Shown here one piece after another: positions 1-12,003 of a stretch of 64,000 nt of DNA. Each line of letters begins with the position of its first letter. Within the stretch, counting starts at the first letter, position 1. The notes under the pieces are model-generated. The model saw only the letters and a program-made list of their open reading frames with translations, had not been told where the DNA came from and did not search any database. This DNA is from Mangifera indica (taxonomy: Eukaryota; Streptophyta; Magnoliopsida; Sapindales; Anacardiaceae), in assembly GCF_011075055.1 (NCBI RefSeq), contig NC_058144.1:12242138-12306137 (forward strand), written 5' to 3'. The position numbers were made by a program, and so were the translations under genes.

Positions 1-390
1 ATTCGACTCAAATTTATTATTCTAATTAATAGTTTGAATTTGTGGTTCGAGTTTGTTTCTCATTAACAAAACAATATTGTTTTATCCGAATAATATATAA
101 AATTATTGATTCAAATTGATTTGAATCACGAATTCAAACTATGAATTTAAACTGATTTGAAACATAAATTTAAACTGAATTGAGTCATAAATTCAAGTTA
201 TTTATTTGAATTATAAATTTAAACTGAATTGAGTCAAACATTTATTAACTTAAATTTGGCTCAGTTTAAAAAACGAGCTAAATTTTTTAGCTAGAATTTA
301 AATCAAATGAATTTGAGCCCCATTGAATTGAGTTGAGCTGGATTCTGAGATTGATCTACTTGGTTTGGATTCAATCCCACCCCTAACCGA
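1..390. repeat. AT-rich repeat block, possible non-autonomous DNA transposon end
   Basis: No coding signal. The block repeats short motifs such as 'aatttaaactgaattgagtca' variants (about 120-240) and ends near 390 in 'ttcaatcccacccctaac'. Read on the minus strand that end is a GGGGTGGGATTGAA-type border, which resembles the ends of common plant hAT-like miniature elements. The left end lies outside the window, so neither terminal repeats nor a target duplication can be tested. The assignment is an inference from style only. Confidence 0.3.
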
Positions 391-1400
391 ATATTTTTTG
401 TTATATTTGGTTAATGAATTGTATTAAAAATTGTCAATTCTATGTTTTACTATTAATATTCTTTTCCTTCCTATAAAAATAGTTAGTGGGAAAATTTCAA
501 GTTAGTTAAAAAAATTGTTTTAATGAATTTTATTTTGGAAGACTTTTTTAAAATTTTCCTAAAAATTGTGCATATTCCTTGATTAAAAATTTCAAAGATA
601 AAACTTATTAAATAATTGACAAATCCAATCTATTTACTTGAGGAATATTAAAGTAATTGCCTTAAATATTAGAGTTATAAGAAAATTGTCCCAAAATTTA
701 AATATTAAACAAAAATATCTCATTTATTTGAAATGACTAAAATGATCTTACGTATAAACAAAAAAAATTTCACACTGCACCCAAATTTTTTCTGAATTCA
801 CTGTTAAAATTTAGAGGAAAATCGGAGATTTTTATTGTTTGATGGCCACTCAACTTTTTCAAATTTTTTCAGTTTTTAAAGTTTTTTTATGACAAAAGAG
901 GCAAAGAATGTTAATATATTATCCATTGTCTTATTTGAATTATTTAATTTTTTAGATTTGATCAATTTGTTAAAAATTCTAAGCGTTATTATTTTAAGGT
1001 TTTATTTTTTAACAATACATAAAATGTAATGATTTTTGCTTATTTTGGTTGAATTTGTTAAGGTTATTATGTTATAATAGATTTAGATTCGATTATTGTT
1101 GAAATAAGATGTTGAAATAATAATTTTTGATCAAAAAATTGATGTTTTTAGTTGATGATACACCTCAGGGAACTCAAGATTCCCAAAGGTGGATAAAATC
1201 TCTCTTGGGTTGGGTCAACGCCATGTGGGCAGGGAGAATTGCGAAAATTTAAATAGTGAGGACCTTGGGGGACTACGGGGGAAACCTTGGGGGAGGGGTA
1301 TTTTGAACAATAGCCCCCTGGGTGAATTTAGGGGAAGGGAAATTAATATTTTTTTAAATTTTAGGACCTATAGGAGAGTAGAAAATAGATAAGGGGGAAA
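391..1400. other. AT-rich DNA, possible outer end of the Ulp1-carrying element
   Basis: No gene is visible; the short open frame around 1189-1392 has no recognisable motif. Around 655-760 the sequence reads as spaced blocks ('gaaaattgtcccaaaa', 'aaacaaaaatatctc', 'actaaaatgatctta'). These loosely resemble, in inverted orientation, the end segment at 8798-9195 and the one at 61935-62245. If that similarity is real, this is the left terminal inverted repeat of the Mutator-like element that continues to about 9.2 kb. Confidence 0.25.
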
Positions 1401-1419
1401 TCAGTATTTTTTTATGTTT

Positions 1420-2165
1420 GTTTTTCGATTTTATTTGTTTTTGAGTTTTTTGACATATAATTTTTGAATTTCAAATCTACTTTTCGATTTTTGTGATTCA
1501 TAGTTTGGTTTTTTTATTTTTATCACTTTAGGGGTTTTTTATATGTATTTTTCAAATTTAATGTTTGTTTTTTAATCTTTGTCATTCTTAGGTTTTTCGA
1601 TGTATAATTTTCAATTTTTATATTGGTTTTTTTATTTTTGTCATTTTTAAGTTTTTCGATGTGTACTTTTTGAATTTTAAGTCAATTTTTTAGTTTTTGT
1701 AATTTTAGGATATTTCGACATATAGTTTTTGAATTTCAAGTATATTTTTTAATGATTGTCATTTTAGAGTTTTTCGACGTATAGTTTTTAAATTTTAAGT
1801 TGGTTTTTTTATTTTTGTAATTCTAAGGTATTTTGACGTATAATTCTTGAATTTTAAATCTATTTTTCTGTGTTTGTCATTCCCACATTTTTCTAAGTAT
1901 AGTTTTTGAATTTAAGGTCAGTTTTTTAGTTTTTGTGATTCTAAGGTATTTGAAGTTTAGTTTTTGAATTTCTAATTAGTTTTTTAGTGTTTATCATTTT
2001 AGGATATTTTGATGTGTAGTTTTTAAATTTTAGGTTAAATTTTTGATTTTTCTCATTCTAAGGTATTTCGATGTGTAGTTTTTAAATTTTACGTCGATTT
2101 ATTAGTTTTTGTTATTCTAGGGTCTTTTGACATATAGTTTTCAAATTTGAGGTCTGCTTTTTTAT
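1420..2165. repeat. Minisatellite of ~59-bp units (array A)
   Basis: About a dozen degenerate head-to-tail units of roughly 59 bp. Each unit has a T-rich block, 'tttttgtcattctaagg', 'tatttcgacgtatag', then 'tttttgaattttaag'. Examples start near 1560, 1620, 1680, 1740, 1800, 1860, 1920, 1985, 2045 and 2105. The core 'attctaaggtatttcgac' matches the core of the arrays at 62.2-63.1 kb and 63.9-64.0 kb ('attctagggtatttcaac'). The array lies directly upstream of the DUF1985/Ulp1 pseudogene and reads in the gene's sense direction. It is therefore probably a subterminal array of that element. Confidence 0.8.
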
Positions 2166-2454
2166 TTTTGTATATGATTTTATGTACATATATATTTTTT
2201 GAAATTCTTATCAACTTTGCCATGATAATAATTTCTTTTTGACAAAATGTTTTTCATAAAAGAAAACATGAAGACAAAGAATTAAGAATCCTGAATGAGA
2301 TACAAACTTTCGAGCAACAATTACTTTTCGTGTATAGTGAAATGTAACGTCTAGGATTAAATTTACATTGACAAAGATATAATTGCAGTTGTTTAAGAGG
2401 ACTTACTTTGGACATTTGCTTTGATTTATAGATACAAGATTTAGCGAAGTAATA

Positions 2455-5400
2455 GTGCATTCATTCATATTGCGACAGTTGTATCGGAGATTACAACGAA
2501 ATAAGTTTTGGTTTAGGATTAATGATGTTGACGTGAGATTTAGCCTATATGAGTTTGCACTTATGATCGGGCTACTATTTAGTCAAACCATTGTTTTTTC
2601 ATCATATATTCTAGGGGATTTGGAGATAAGATTTGAGATACCTATTTTTGAGGTTGTCAGAAGATACAATATCATGATTTGGAGCGTATTTTCTTAATGA
2701 GGTCATAGGGGGATGATGATATTTACGTCGTCGAAATGACCATGTTGTATTACCTTCATATGGTGTTATTGAGGAACGACAAATGAAAGAAGGTATTTAC
2801 AGAGTATCTCCAATTGGTCGATCACTTGAAGGTTTCAATTTCTACTTATGGGGTGTTTCGGTGTGGAAAATGACATACCAATCGATGTCCTAGTTAAGTG
2901 AGAGGATTTACTCTAGTTAAATGCCAAATATGCATAAATATGATATTTATGAGTTTTTGTTTGCATTCCAAGAAAGTGTATATTTGTTAATTATATATAT
3001 ATATTGATTGTCAAGAGAAAAAATTATTAATTGAATTGAAACAGTAATGTTTACATTGTAGTTTTGAATCTATGAGACAATCGATACCTTGTATAATTAA
3101 GTGGAATTGGTTGTTATTGATCCTTCTCCACAAATATTCAATTGCATACAAGAGATATTCCTGGATGAAGTAATATGAGAATTATATTCATCGATGATAT
3201 TGTATGTAATTGTTAATTGATTAGTTAATTAATGCAAATATTTATAATTATTTATTTGAATGAATAAAATGATACTTTCTCGGTCTAACTGCTATCAATT
3301 GAGGAAATTACACGATGGTATACTAACATTGTTACTTATACCGGTATGTTAGATCCTTGGTCATCCTCATCCACCTCGGCACCTTCCTCAATAGTGATGA
3401 AGCTTTTTAAGCTATGCCACTTGTCGACATTTAGGCCCTAAGTCCTAAGACACCTATCGATGTTCAATCACCTGAGCAAACTACATGTCCTACCATTGAG
3501 AACCCAACCACCAAGACCACATATCTTTACGACATTCAGGCCTTTGCTATCGAGCACCCTACACACGAGTGTCCATCGACTGCATCATCCATTCTATCCT
3601 TATTAGATGTTACATTGGCCCGCTAGGGTAATATGATATTGGACAAGATTTCTAGTTTGTGGGACTAGTGTTTGTTTTACGAAAGAAAATGTCTTTTTAG
3701 TTTGTGGGACATTATGACGTGTACACAATCGGATACAGTCGAGCAAGAGACAAAGTAAATACAATTTATTCATTTCATAAATTGTATTTACCCATCTGTC
3801 TAACATGTATATTAACTTCGTATAGAACACTTGCAACGGTGTTGAAAGGTCCTCACCTATTAGCCTTATGATTGCATCATCTCCCCCACATGAGGTTTGT
3901 AATTAATTGTTGTTAGTATATTTTATATGAAATGTTATTGAAACATTAATTATTAATATTCGTATAGGGTACTGGCCATGAGGGAGTATTAGTCGAAAGC
4001 TCTCCACGTATACCTTCCTTGATCGTGGAGTTTGGGTAGACTGTTATTATTAAGTTAGTTGAATACAGTTAAGTATTATTATGTATATTTACATTGTTTT
4101 TTCTTTCTTCTCAAGATGAGCGATCGTGGTTCATTGCTGACCTCTCTAGCGTGAACAAAATGTTATTCATATTAGTTCACAAAGGGACAAGTTACTAGAG
4201 GTTATGTTATAGGAAGGGTAGGATGAGTTATATCCATAATTAAATGTATAATTATAGATATATTAATTATTGATAATATTAAATTACTTCTTCAATTTAT
4301 CTTGGAGGTATAGATGGTTGACTCGACAATAATAGAGAGTTCTCCTACTTATTCGTTATATGTCAAAAAGATAACATTAATTGATTTTATCGTATTTGTT
4401 AATTAAGGTGAATTATTAAATTAAGAATTTTATGTAATTTTTTAGTTGGTGTAGACTGCTCATGGTAGGGTCATTTGGAAGGGTCTGTTCATTCACATTT
4501 TATACAAAAATCCAATAAAATCGAGGGTGAAACGACAGATTAGGACCATTCCTTCCTCTACTACAGAGTGTGAGGAACCTTTCCTCAAATGGTACACTAG
4601 AGCTACAACATTGGCCCAACATGAAGTATATTGAATATGAACGAAGTCAAAAGTAGATTTTTGGCACACAGTTATTGAACTGCGTGAGTGACTAATTGAT
4701 GATGTAAATGGTCTATATCTATCAACTTTGTTTAAATATTTTATATATTCATGAAAATATAATACAATTAATGTTTTATATCTATTTCAATATGTAGATT
4801 CATTCTTGACACTACTACCTCAACACTAGTACGAGCTGTAGGTCATTGTCTCATAGAGTTGGATGACAATCAACACATTCTTCATGAGCCATATCGGGAT
4901 GACATTGAGAGTTAGAGTACCATATTGTTAGATGAGTACGAGCGACCAAAACTATTCATGAAGATGGTAGAGGCGGATTACATGCCCAATTTGTTTTACA
5001 AACCATGAAGGGAGGTTAATAGGTTATTGTATATGCGTGTTTCTGTTATAATTTACTTATATACAACATGTGTGTCCATTACAATTTCTTAAGTTTATAG
5101 GTTTTCATCAATATAAACTTTGATTGTGCTTATTCGGTTGTTGGGTCTTAGATTTGCGTGGTTAGTCAATCACCATATATGACTTCAAGACAACTTACAT
5201 AGGTAGACATGATAGGCTCATGCGATGGATGTGACCCTACATCACATTCATCTTGACATTACTGGCGGAGATGAGTTTTTGGACCACAATTAGGCTTACA
5301 CCATGAGAGAAGCTTTTGATATTGCGGGTAGCGGAGGGTGTCCCATAACAGGGCAAGGGTTTGAGCGACTATTATATTTTTCTATTGCACTTCATAGAGT

Positions 5401-5498
5401 GTTTGGCGCTTTCATGAACCCTGAATTTTTCCAACGAGTTATCCACCTTGATGTGTATGCATTCGACTTTACAGTTATATTTTCACTATATCAAGTAG
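2455..5498 (+). pseudogene. Decayed DUF1985 / Ulp1-like (C48) cysteine peptidase gene of a Mutator-like element, copy 1
   Basis: The 5' part (2455-2697) encodes 'FWFRINDVDVRFSLYEFAL', typical of the plant transposon domain DUF1985. A frameshifted continuation to about 2990 includes 'MPNMHKYDIYEFLFAF'. The 3' part is a Ulp1-type peptidase exon that probably starts after the acceptor '...agtttatag' at about 5101. In one frame from 5169 it reads 'ITIYDF' (Asp codon 5181-5183), 'SFWTTIRLTP', then 'GLSDYYIFLLHFIECLALS', and ends 'LYFHYIK' with TAG at 5496-5498. The position of the catalytic Cys (5370-5372) is TAT, Tyr. The expected catalytic His (5131-5133) also reads TAT and lies one base out of frame. 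In-frame stops include TGA at 5304-5306. Ulp1-family peptidases process SUMO; this copy cannot. The protein matches the peptidase exon at 63246-63702 over its whole C-terminal part without indels. DUF1985 plus C48 peptidase is the known cargo of some plant Mutator-like elements. Confidence 0.7.
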
Positions 5499-5638
5499 AT
5501 CGCAGATATACATTTTTATTTATTTTTGGTTATTCATATGATTTTACAGTTGTTATGTATATATTTATTTATAATGGTTTACTAGTTATATGTTTGATTT
5601 CATATTTTTTTAGTTTTTAAGTTTTATCGTAACTTACT

Positions 5639-5932
5639 TGATAAAGTATGAATTAGAACTTAAACAATGGATAAAACGTAATAACTGAATAAAGGAAATT
5701 AACATATTTTTGGAATATAGATAATATTGATGTGAATTCAAACAAAACAAGGAAAAACAGAATGAAAGAATTCTAATATTGTTTTCTTATCTTAATAGAT
5801 AGCAAAATAATACAATATATATAGTTACAAAGAAGGTATAAAAGGAAACAAATTAAATCAAATCCCAAAATTGCATATTCTATCATAATATAGCTTGATA
5901 GCTTTTCTAATTTAACAAAATACAGTTCAACA
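5639..5932 (-). repeat. 3' LTR of the first copia element (inner edge clear, outer edge uncertain)
   Basis: Read on the minus strand, the LTR starts with TGTTGAACTG at 5932. It is immediately preceded by the polypurine tract CTTGAGGGGAG (5933-5943). The far end is not clear; TATCA at about 5639 is only a guess, because no matching 5' LTR exists in the window. The minus strand between about 5790 and 5830 holds TATA-like sequence, as expected of an LTR promoter. Confidence 0.5.
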
Positions 5933-8797
5933 CTCCCCTCAAGTTGGAGCATATAAATCATATGCATCAAACTTGTTACAAATGAAACTAATTTGAGGAC
6001 TTCAAAGTGATTTAGTAAGTATATCAGCGAGTTGTTCATTTGAACTAACATGACTTGTAGAGATATAGTCTGACAAAATTTTTTCTCAAACAAAATGACA
6101 ATCGATTTCTAAATGTTTTGTTCTTTTATGAAACACATGGTTCGAGGAAATATGAAGAGCAGTGTGATTATCACAAAATAATGACATTTGTGATATTTTT
6201 GCAAACTTTAATTTTTGAATCAATAACTTTAACAAGATAAGCTCACAAGTGACTAAGCGCATAACACAATATTCTGTTTCTACGTTAGATCTGGTAATAG
6301 CATCTTGCTTTTTACTTTTCCATGTTACTAGATTCCCTCTAACTAATACACAATACCCAAAAGTGGAACGTCTATCTAACAAAGAACCTATGTAATCAGT
6401 ATTTGAATACCTAACAATCTGAGTATGTATTTTATTCTCATATAACGACCCTTTTCTAGTGGCTTTTTTAATTTATCTCAAAATCTAAATCACTGCATCT
6501 CAATAACTGTCACATGGAAACTGAAGGAATTAATTTACAACACTAGCAACAAAAAAAAAAATCTGATCGTGTGATGGTGAGATAATTGAGTTTCCCAACT
6601 AATCTTTGATATCTCCTAGGATCTGTAAGTAGCTCTCCATGCCCAGATAAGAGCTTAGTATTACGGTCTTTGAGAGAGTTTATAGGTTTACAATCTAATA
6701 TTTCTGTTTTCTTCAAAATATTCAATGTATACTTCCTTTGAGAGATGACAATTCCAGATTTAGATTAGGTGACTCTATACCAAGAAAGTATCTGAATTGA
6801 CCTAAATCTTTGGTTTGAAAGTGACTAGACAGATGTTTCTTTAATTGCTCAATATCCTTCTGATCACTTCTTGTAATAACAATGTCATTAACATAGACCA
6901 CTAGATAAATACATTGTCCCTGTGGAGTATATTTATAGAACAATGAATGATTAGATTCACTTCGTAGCATGTAGAATTCTTGAATAACAGTATTAAAGCG
7001 ACCAAACCAGGCGCGAGGAGATTGTTTCAATTCATATAAAGCATGACAAAACTTACAAACCAATCCAGACTCCCCCTGAGCAATAAAACCAGGAGGTTGC
7101 TCCATACAGATCTCTTTTTGTAATTCACTATGAAGAAAGACATTCTTGATGTCTAACTGATGCAAAAGCCAATGGTGAATGACACCCATAGATAAAAATA
7201 GGCAAACAAATGACATGTTAGCTACAGGCGAGAAAGTTTCATAATAATCAAGACCATATGTCTGGGCGTAACCTTTAGTAACCAACCACGCTTTCAGCTT
7301 GTCAACCTGACCATCACGACCAACTTTAATAGCATAGATCCACCTGCATGCAACCGTTAAATGACTAGGGGGCAATGGAAATGGTTCCTAAGTACTATTA
7401 GCATATAGAGTAGTCATCTTATCCACCATTGTTTGTCGCCATCCAAGATCATATATTACCTCATGAATAGTAACATGGATAGATACAGAGGATAAAGTGG
7501 ATACAAAAACATAGTATGATGAAGATAAATGATGATAACTGAACAAATTATAGATAGGATGAAGATTACGAGTTGAGTGCATACCTTTGTGAATGATAAT
7601 GGGAAATTGATCATCAAGAGATAAGACTGTAGAGACAAAGGATTCTGGAGCAGGAAATAAGTGCACTAGGTTCAGAAAGATTGACTCACCTGAAGGAGAA
7701 ACAAGGTCATCACCTGTAAAAGAATTAATGGGTGTAAGATCTGCACTAGTAGAAAAAGGTGACTATTTGGAGGAGACAAGACAAGTATTAGGCTCAGAGT
7801 GTGAATCTAGTTTGGGAACAATGGAAGAAACAGGAAGAACTTTTGTGATAGGAGAATTTTCTAGTTGAGAGGAAGACAAAAAATAAAGAGAACACTTAAA
7901 AAATGTAATATCTGTAGAAAGGTAGTAGCGACGTGTGTCAGAATAATAACATCGATAATCTTTCTGAAGACGCGAGTATCCAAGGAAGACACATTTAATA
8001 TAACGAGTAAACAATTTGTCTCGATCATGAGATAAATCATGAACAAAACACGTATAACCAAAGACATGAGGTTGAAGAGGAAACAACGACTAATTAAAAT
8101 ATAAAATAGAGTGAGGTACCTAATCCTACAAAACTGAAGAAGACATTCAATTAATTAAGAAGCAAGCAGTAAGAACAACATCTACCCAAAAACGAAAAGT
8201 GCATGACAATGTATTAATAAGATACAAGCAGTTTTAATAAGATGCCAATTTTTATATTCGACAATCTTATTTTGCTGTGGAGTATGTGCATAAGAGGATT
8301 GATGTAAAATTCCCTTGAAAGCCATAAATTTAGTAAATGGAGAGGAAAAGTATTCATTTTTATTATCATTGTGTAATGTATGAATAGTAGTAGAAAATTG
8401 TGTTTCAACTTCAATACAAAAGGATTCAAAAATATAGAATAATCTAAATCCAATTTCATTAAAAATAACCAAGTGCAACGTGAATAATCATCAATAAATG
8501 TAAGAAAATATCGAAAACCTAAAACGGACATGATTCGATTAGAATCCCATACATCGGAATGGACTAACTCAAAAGGTAGTGTAGTCGAATTATTGACACG
8601 TTTTGGAAACGATATATGAGTATGTTTTCCAAGCTAATAGGACTCACAATTAAAGGATGATAAATGTGACAAACCAGAGACCATCTTTTATAGTTTCGAT
8701 AAACTAAGGTGTCCCAAATGATTGTGAAGGAGCTTCAGAGACTCAATGATGATACATGCTACAGAATCAGGTGGACATAGTCGATAAGGTGTCCCAT
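5933..8797 (-). pseudogene. Ty1/copia pol remnant, 5'-truncated
   Basis: Minus-strand pieces read in the copia order. First is a GAG-pre-integrase 'LLHNHLGHLSL' (about 8690-8740). Integrase follows with 'FELVHSDVWDSN' (about 8560) and 'FLTFIDDYSRCTWLF' (8214-8531), and an integrase C-terminal part with 'HVFGYTCFVHDLS' and 'CVFLGYSRLQKDYRCY' (7763-8086). Reverse transcriptase (6722-7375) has 'KGYAQTYGLDYYETFSPVA' and 'LYELKQSPRAWF'. RNase H (6086-6382) has 'STFGYCVLVRGNLVTWKSKK'. The reverse transcriptase active site is YVNDIVI instead of YVDD, so a catalytic Asp is lost. Stops and frameshifts separate all pieces. Gag and the 5' LTR are missing: similarity stops at 8797, where the end segment of the Ulp1-carrying element resumes. 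It was probably an insertion into that element. Confidence 0.85.
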
Positions 8798-9195
8798 ATT
8801 TTTATAACATTTTATTTAAAAGCTTAATACATTGTTTATATTAAAATGCCCTTATATTTTTATAACATTTCATTTAACATCCTAATATATTATCAAATAT
8901 CTAAATGCCTCCTTTATGTAATATATGAACTTGATTTAACAAATAAAATTAAATTTTGGATTAAGATTCATATAAATATCTTATTCTTATGAAGTGATTT
9001 TCTTCCTTCCAAGTGAACCCACAAGTAAGAGTGAAAGTTTGAATGATATGAAAAAGATATGAGAGTGAGCATTTATATAAAGTGATGAAAGGTAGTCTTA
9101 GTATTTTAAAAATTTTTTGTGACATTTTTGTTTGAGAGTTAAAAAAAGGGGTATTTTTGCTTAGTTTAAGGTAGGATGGGGTATTTAATTTAATT
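8798..9195. repeat. End segment shared with the second Ulp1-carrying element
   Basis: Two imperfect direct copies of 'atatttttataacatttcatttaa' (from about 8800 and 8855) are followed by 'gagtgagcatttatataaa' and the end block 'ggtatttttgcttagttta' (about 9150). The same order and motifs occur on the minus strand at 62245-61935, beside the second Ulp1 copy. This block was separated from the pseudogene at 2455-5498 by the copia remnant, so it is best read as the distal end of that element. Confidence 0.5.
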
Positions 9196-10633
9196 TTCCT
9201 TTACTTAACTTTCGTTTCTTTTTATGTCAAATATTTCTCGTTGCAGTTATTTTCTTCTTTGTAATCCATCTCTCTTCTTCTATGTTTTTTTTTCTTTGTC
9301 AGACTCATATTTCAACATAAGGTGTGATACTAATTGTTGTGGATTTTTCACTCTTATCATCTTTACAATATCACATGGGGATAAATTTGTAAGTTTCCTA
9401 GCAATCTAAAACTTGTTTGACTTTAAGTTCAATAGGTGGATGGGGCAGCTGAATTTCACTTTATATAGATTGTATAAGGAAAATGATTCTCTTGTTACTT
9501 TTGGAGATCCACTTTATATTCATTGGGTTATTTAGGTAGAAATTCTTGTTTGTTTTCACTTGAATTTTTTTTTAGGCACCTGGAACTTTAGTATACTTAG
9601 GCTTAATCACAAAATTACTTTATTTATTTTGAATATTTTTTGTAGATTGATTTACATTTTCTTAGGTTTGAGTGTTGTTTATGTAGGAGCTTGTATTTGT
9701 GGTTTTTACTAGTCACTTTTTGAATTAATAAAGCTTAACAACCTGGTAAAATCCTTCAATCTGCAAAAATGTATCGAAAACATGTTTTCAAAACAAAATG
9801 AGAAATTACCAAACAATTGTGTTATGTTGTTAAGAAGAAGTCTAGTATGAAAATGTTTTTAGAAAGAAAATAGTTTAGCTTGAACTTAATGGAAAGAGTT
9901 TGTATTGTCTTGAGCTCAAGTACAAAGGACAATAAATAAAGTAAATGAAAGAAAGAGTTGTCTTTCCCACCATCCAACTATGTTGATATTGCTCCAACTC
10001 ACTCTTTTAATATTATTTTATAATCTATAATCTATAAAGCATATGGGATGTGACAACTTGCTGCTCAAATTCGTAAATGACATGTTTTTTTGACAAGTAG
10101 GACACATGTAGAAATGAACTATACATACGTGTTTATCTTTTAGCAAATTCTATATTTATGTATTTGCTAAAATCCTAACCAATGGAAAAAGAAAAAAATT
10201 ATACTTTATATTTTAATAACACATTTGTTTGATTTGGTTTAATGGAATTTTGCTTATCTTATTGTTTTAGTTTTGATTTCTATGCACTCCAAGATCTTAA
10301 AAGAAAAGAATTATATCATGAATTTGAATAACACATTTGTTTAGATGGACACAAAAATATTTAGCCTTAATATAGTGGTTGAAACACTAGATGTAGATGG
10401 AGTTAATTAGTGACTTTTAGGAAACTATACTTTTCTTTTCTTCGCTTCAAGAGTGTAAAATGAATAAAGTTTTTGAATAGCATGACAAAAGCTAATGCCA
10501 AAGTTATGACTGTATATTCTAATATTTTCTATTCACATTGTAGATGTCTTCCAACAGTGACAACAGTAGAGATTTTGTGACTCCACTATTGTCTAAAACC
10601 CCAAACCTATAAGTAGTGCTCATAATAAAAAAA
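9196..10633. other. AT-rich intergenic DNA
   Basis: I see no conserved coding, RNA or transposon motif here. The open frame at 9224-9409 is low-complexity and matches nothing I recognise. Confidence 0.5.
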
Positions 10634-12003
10634 AAATTGGCATGTGGGATCACTTCACAAAAAATGAATGTGAAAATAGAGATAATATGATAGCTTTCTG
10701 TAATTATGGTAGGTTTGTTTTTGTTTGTCCTACTAAAAGTGGTACTGATTCTTTATGTAAGCACTTAAATAGATGCAAGAAATACCCCTTGAATGTGGTA
10801 AAAAAAAGATAAAAAATTTTAATCTTTCAAAAACACAGACATGTCACCATAACTGTTAATAAGTGAATTCTAATGATACGGGAATAAATTATTTTAAGCA
10901 AATATTAGAACGTTGAAATGGTAGTATATTGAATGGTGACTATCTTCATATGAGATGTTGTGCACATATACTAAGTTTATTGTAAAAAAAGGGTTAAAAG
11001 ACATGGATGACTCCATTTTTAGAATTTGTTATGCTGTAAGTTATGCAAGGTCTTCTCTAATGAAATTGAAAAGGTTTAAAGATTGTGTTGAGTATGAAAA
11101 AACTGAGAGTAAAAGTTTGTTAGCTTTTTATATTGAAACAAGATATAACTTGTATTACTTGATATTAGATGTCGCTATAAAATTTCAAAAAGCATTTGAC
11201 TTGTTAGAGCTCTAAGATAGCAAGTATAAAGATAAGTTTAATAAGGACAAGTTTAAAGACGTGTCTATGCTTATTGATTGGGAATATGCTTGTTATTTGT
11301 TGCTTTTTTAAAAATTTTTTATGATTCAACTCTACGTGTGTTTGGTTCTCTTTATGTTATAAGTAATGCATATATGTAAGAAATATATGACATTGGTTTG
11401 AAGACTTCGACATGGTGTAAAAGTAATGATCTTAAATTATGTCAAATGGCTAGAAAGATGAAGGAAAATTTTGATAAATATTGGAAAAAATATTAATAAT
11501 ATTAACCTAAATGTTGTTTGTTGTAGTGGTACTAGTACAAGTAAGAGTATGTGAATTGAGTTATTAATCATTTATATGATGTTGTTGATGTTGATAAGTT
11601 GAAAATAAAAGTGAAGGAGACATTATATGCTTTATTAGAAGAATACATTTTGCTTAATATTTCTCATAATATTTCTTATAATATGCAATCAATTGAGGAA
11701 TCTCAAGGCATAAGCAATATTGATATTGGTGATATAAATCTTGATCTTAAAGATGTCATAATGGTTACATAAAACGAGTAAAGGGTTGGATAACAAGCTA
11801 TGTAACCTAAATCTAAGTTGGATAAATATCTAGTCAAAGACATTGATGATGATAGAAACAAGAAGTTTGATATCTTGAATTGGTGGAAGATGAGTTCCCT
11901 AAGATATCAAATTCTCTTTTTGGTTGTATAAGATGTATTGGTTATGCTTGTTTCAATGGTTGCATCCGAGTCAACTTTTAGTATTAGGGGTCATGTATTA
12001 GAT
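10634..12003 (+). pseudogene. hAT-family transposase remnant (RICESLEEPER-like)
   Basis: The frame starting near 10634 gives a BED-type zinc finger: 'MWDHFTKNECEN', 'CNYGRFVFVC', 'GTDSLCKHLNRCKKYP'. The second Cys of the usual Cys-x2-Cys pair is missing. The open stretch 10955-11215 encodes 'FIVKKGLKDMDDSI', 'ARSSLMKLKRFKDCVE' and 'AIKFQKAFDLLEL', typical of the catalytic region of plant hAT transposases. Near 11850-12003 the C-terminal hATC dimerisation motif is visible: 'FDILNWWKMSSLRYQILF' and 'MVASESTFSIRGHVLD'. Between these parts there are many stops and frameshifts. Terminal inverted repeats and 8-bp duplications were not found. The 3' end is cut by a gypsy fragment. Confidence 0.8.

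Noticed and set aside
1420..2165. Regularly spaced repeats as a CRISPR array
   Set aside because: Units are contiguous and diverged, without constant repeats separated by unique spacers, in a plant nuclear context. It is a minisatellite.
10372..10420. Possible tRNA or other small RNA genes across the window
   Set aside because: I looked for A-box and B-box type motifs and conserved tRNA arms throughout and found none that could fold as a cloverleaf. The 'ggtatcagagc' matches are retrotransposon primer sites.
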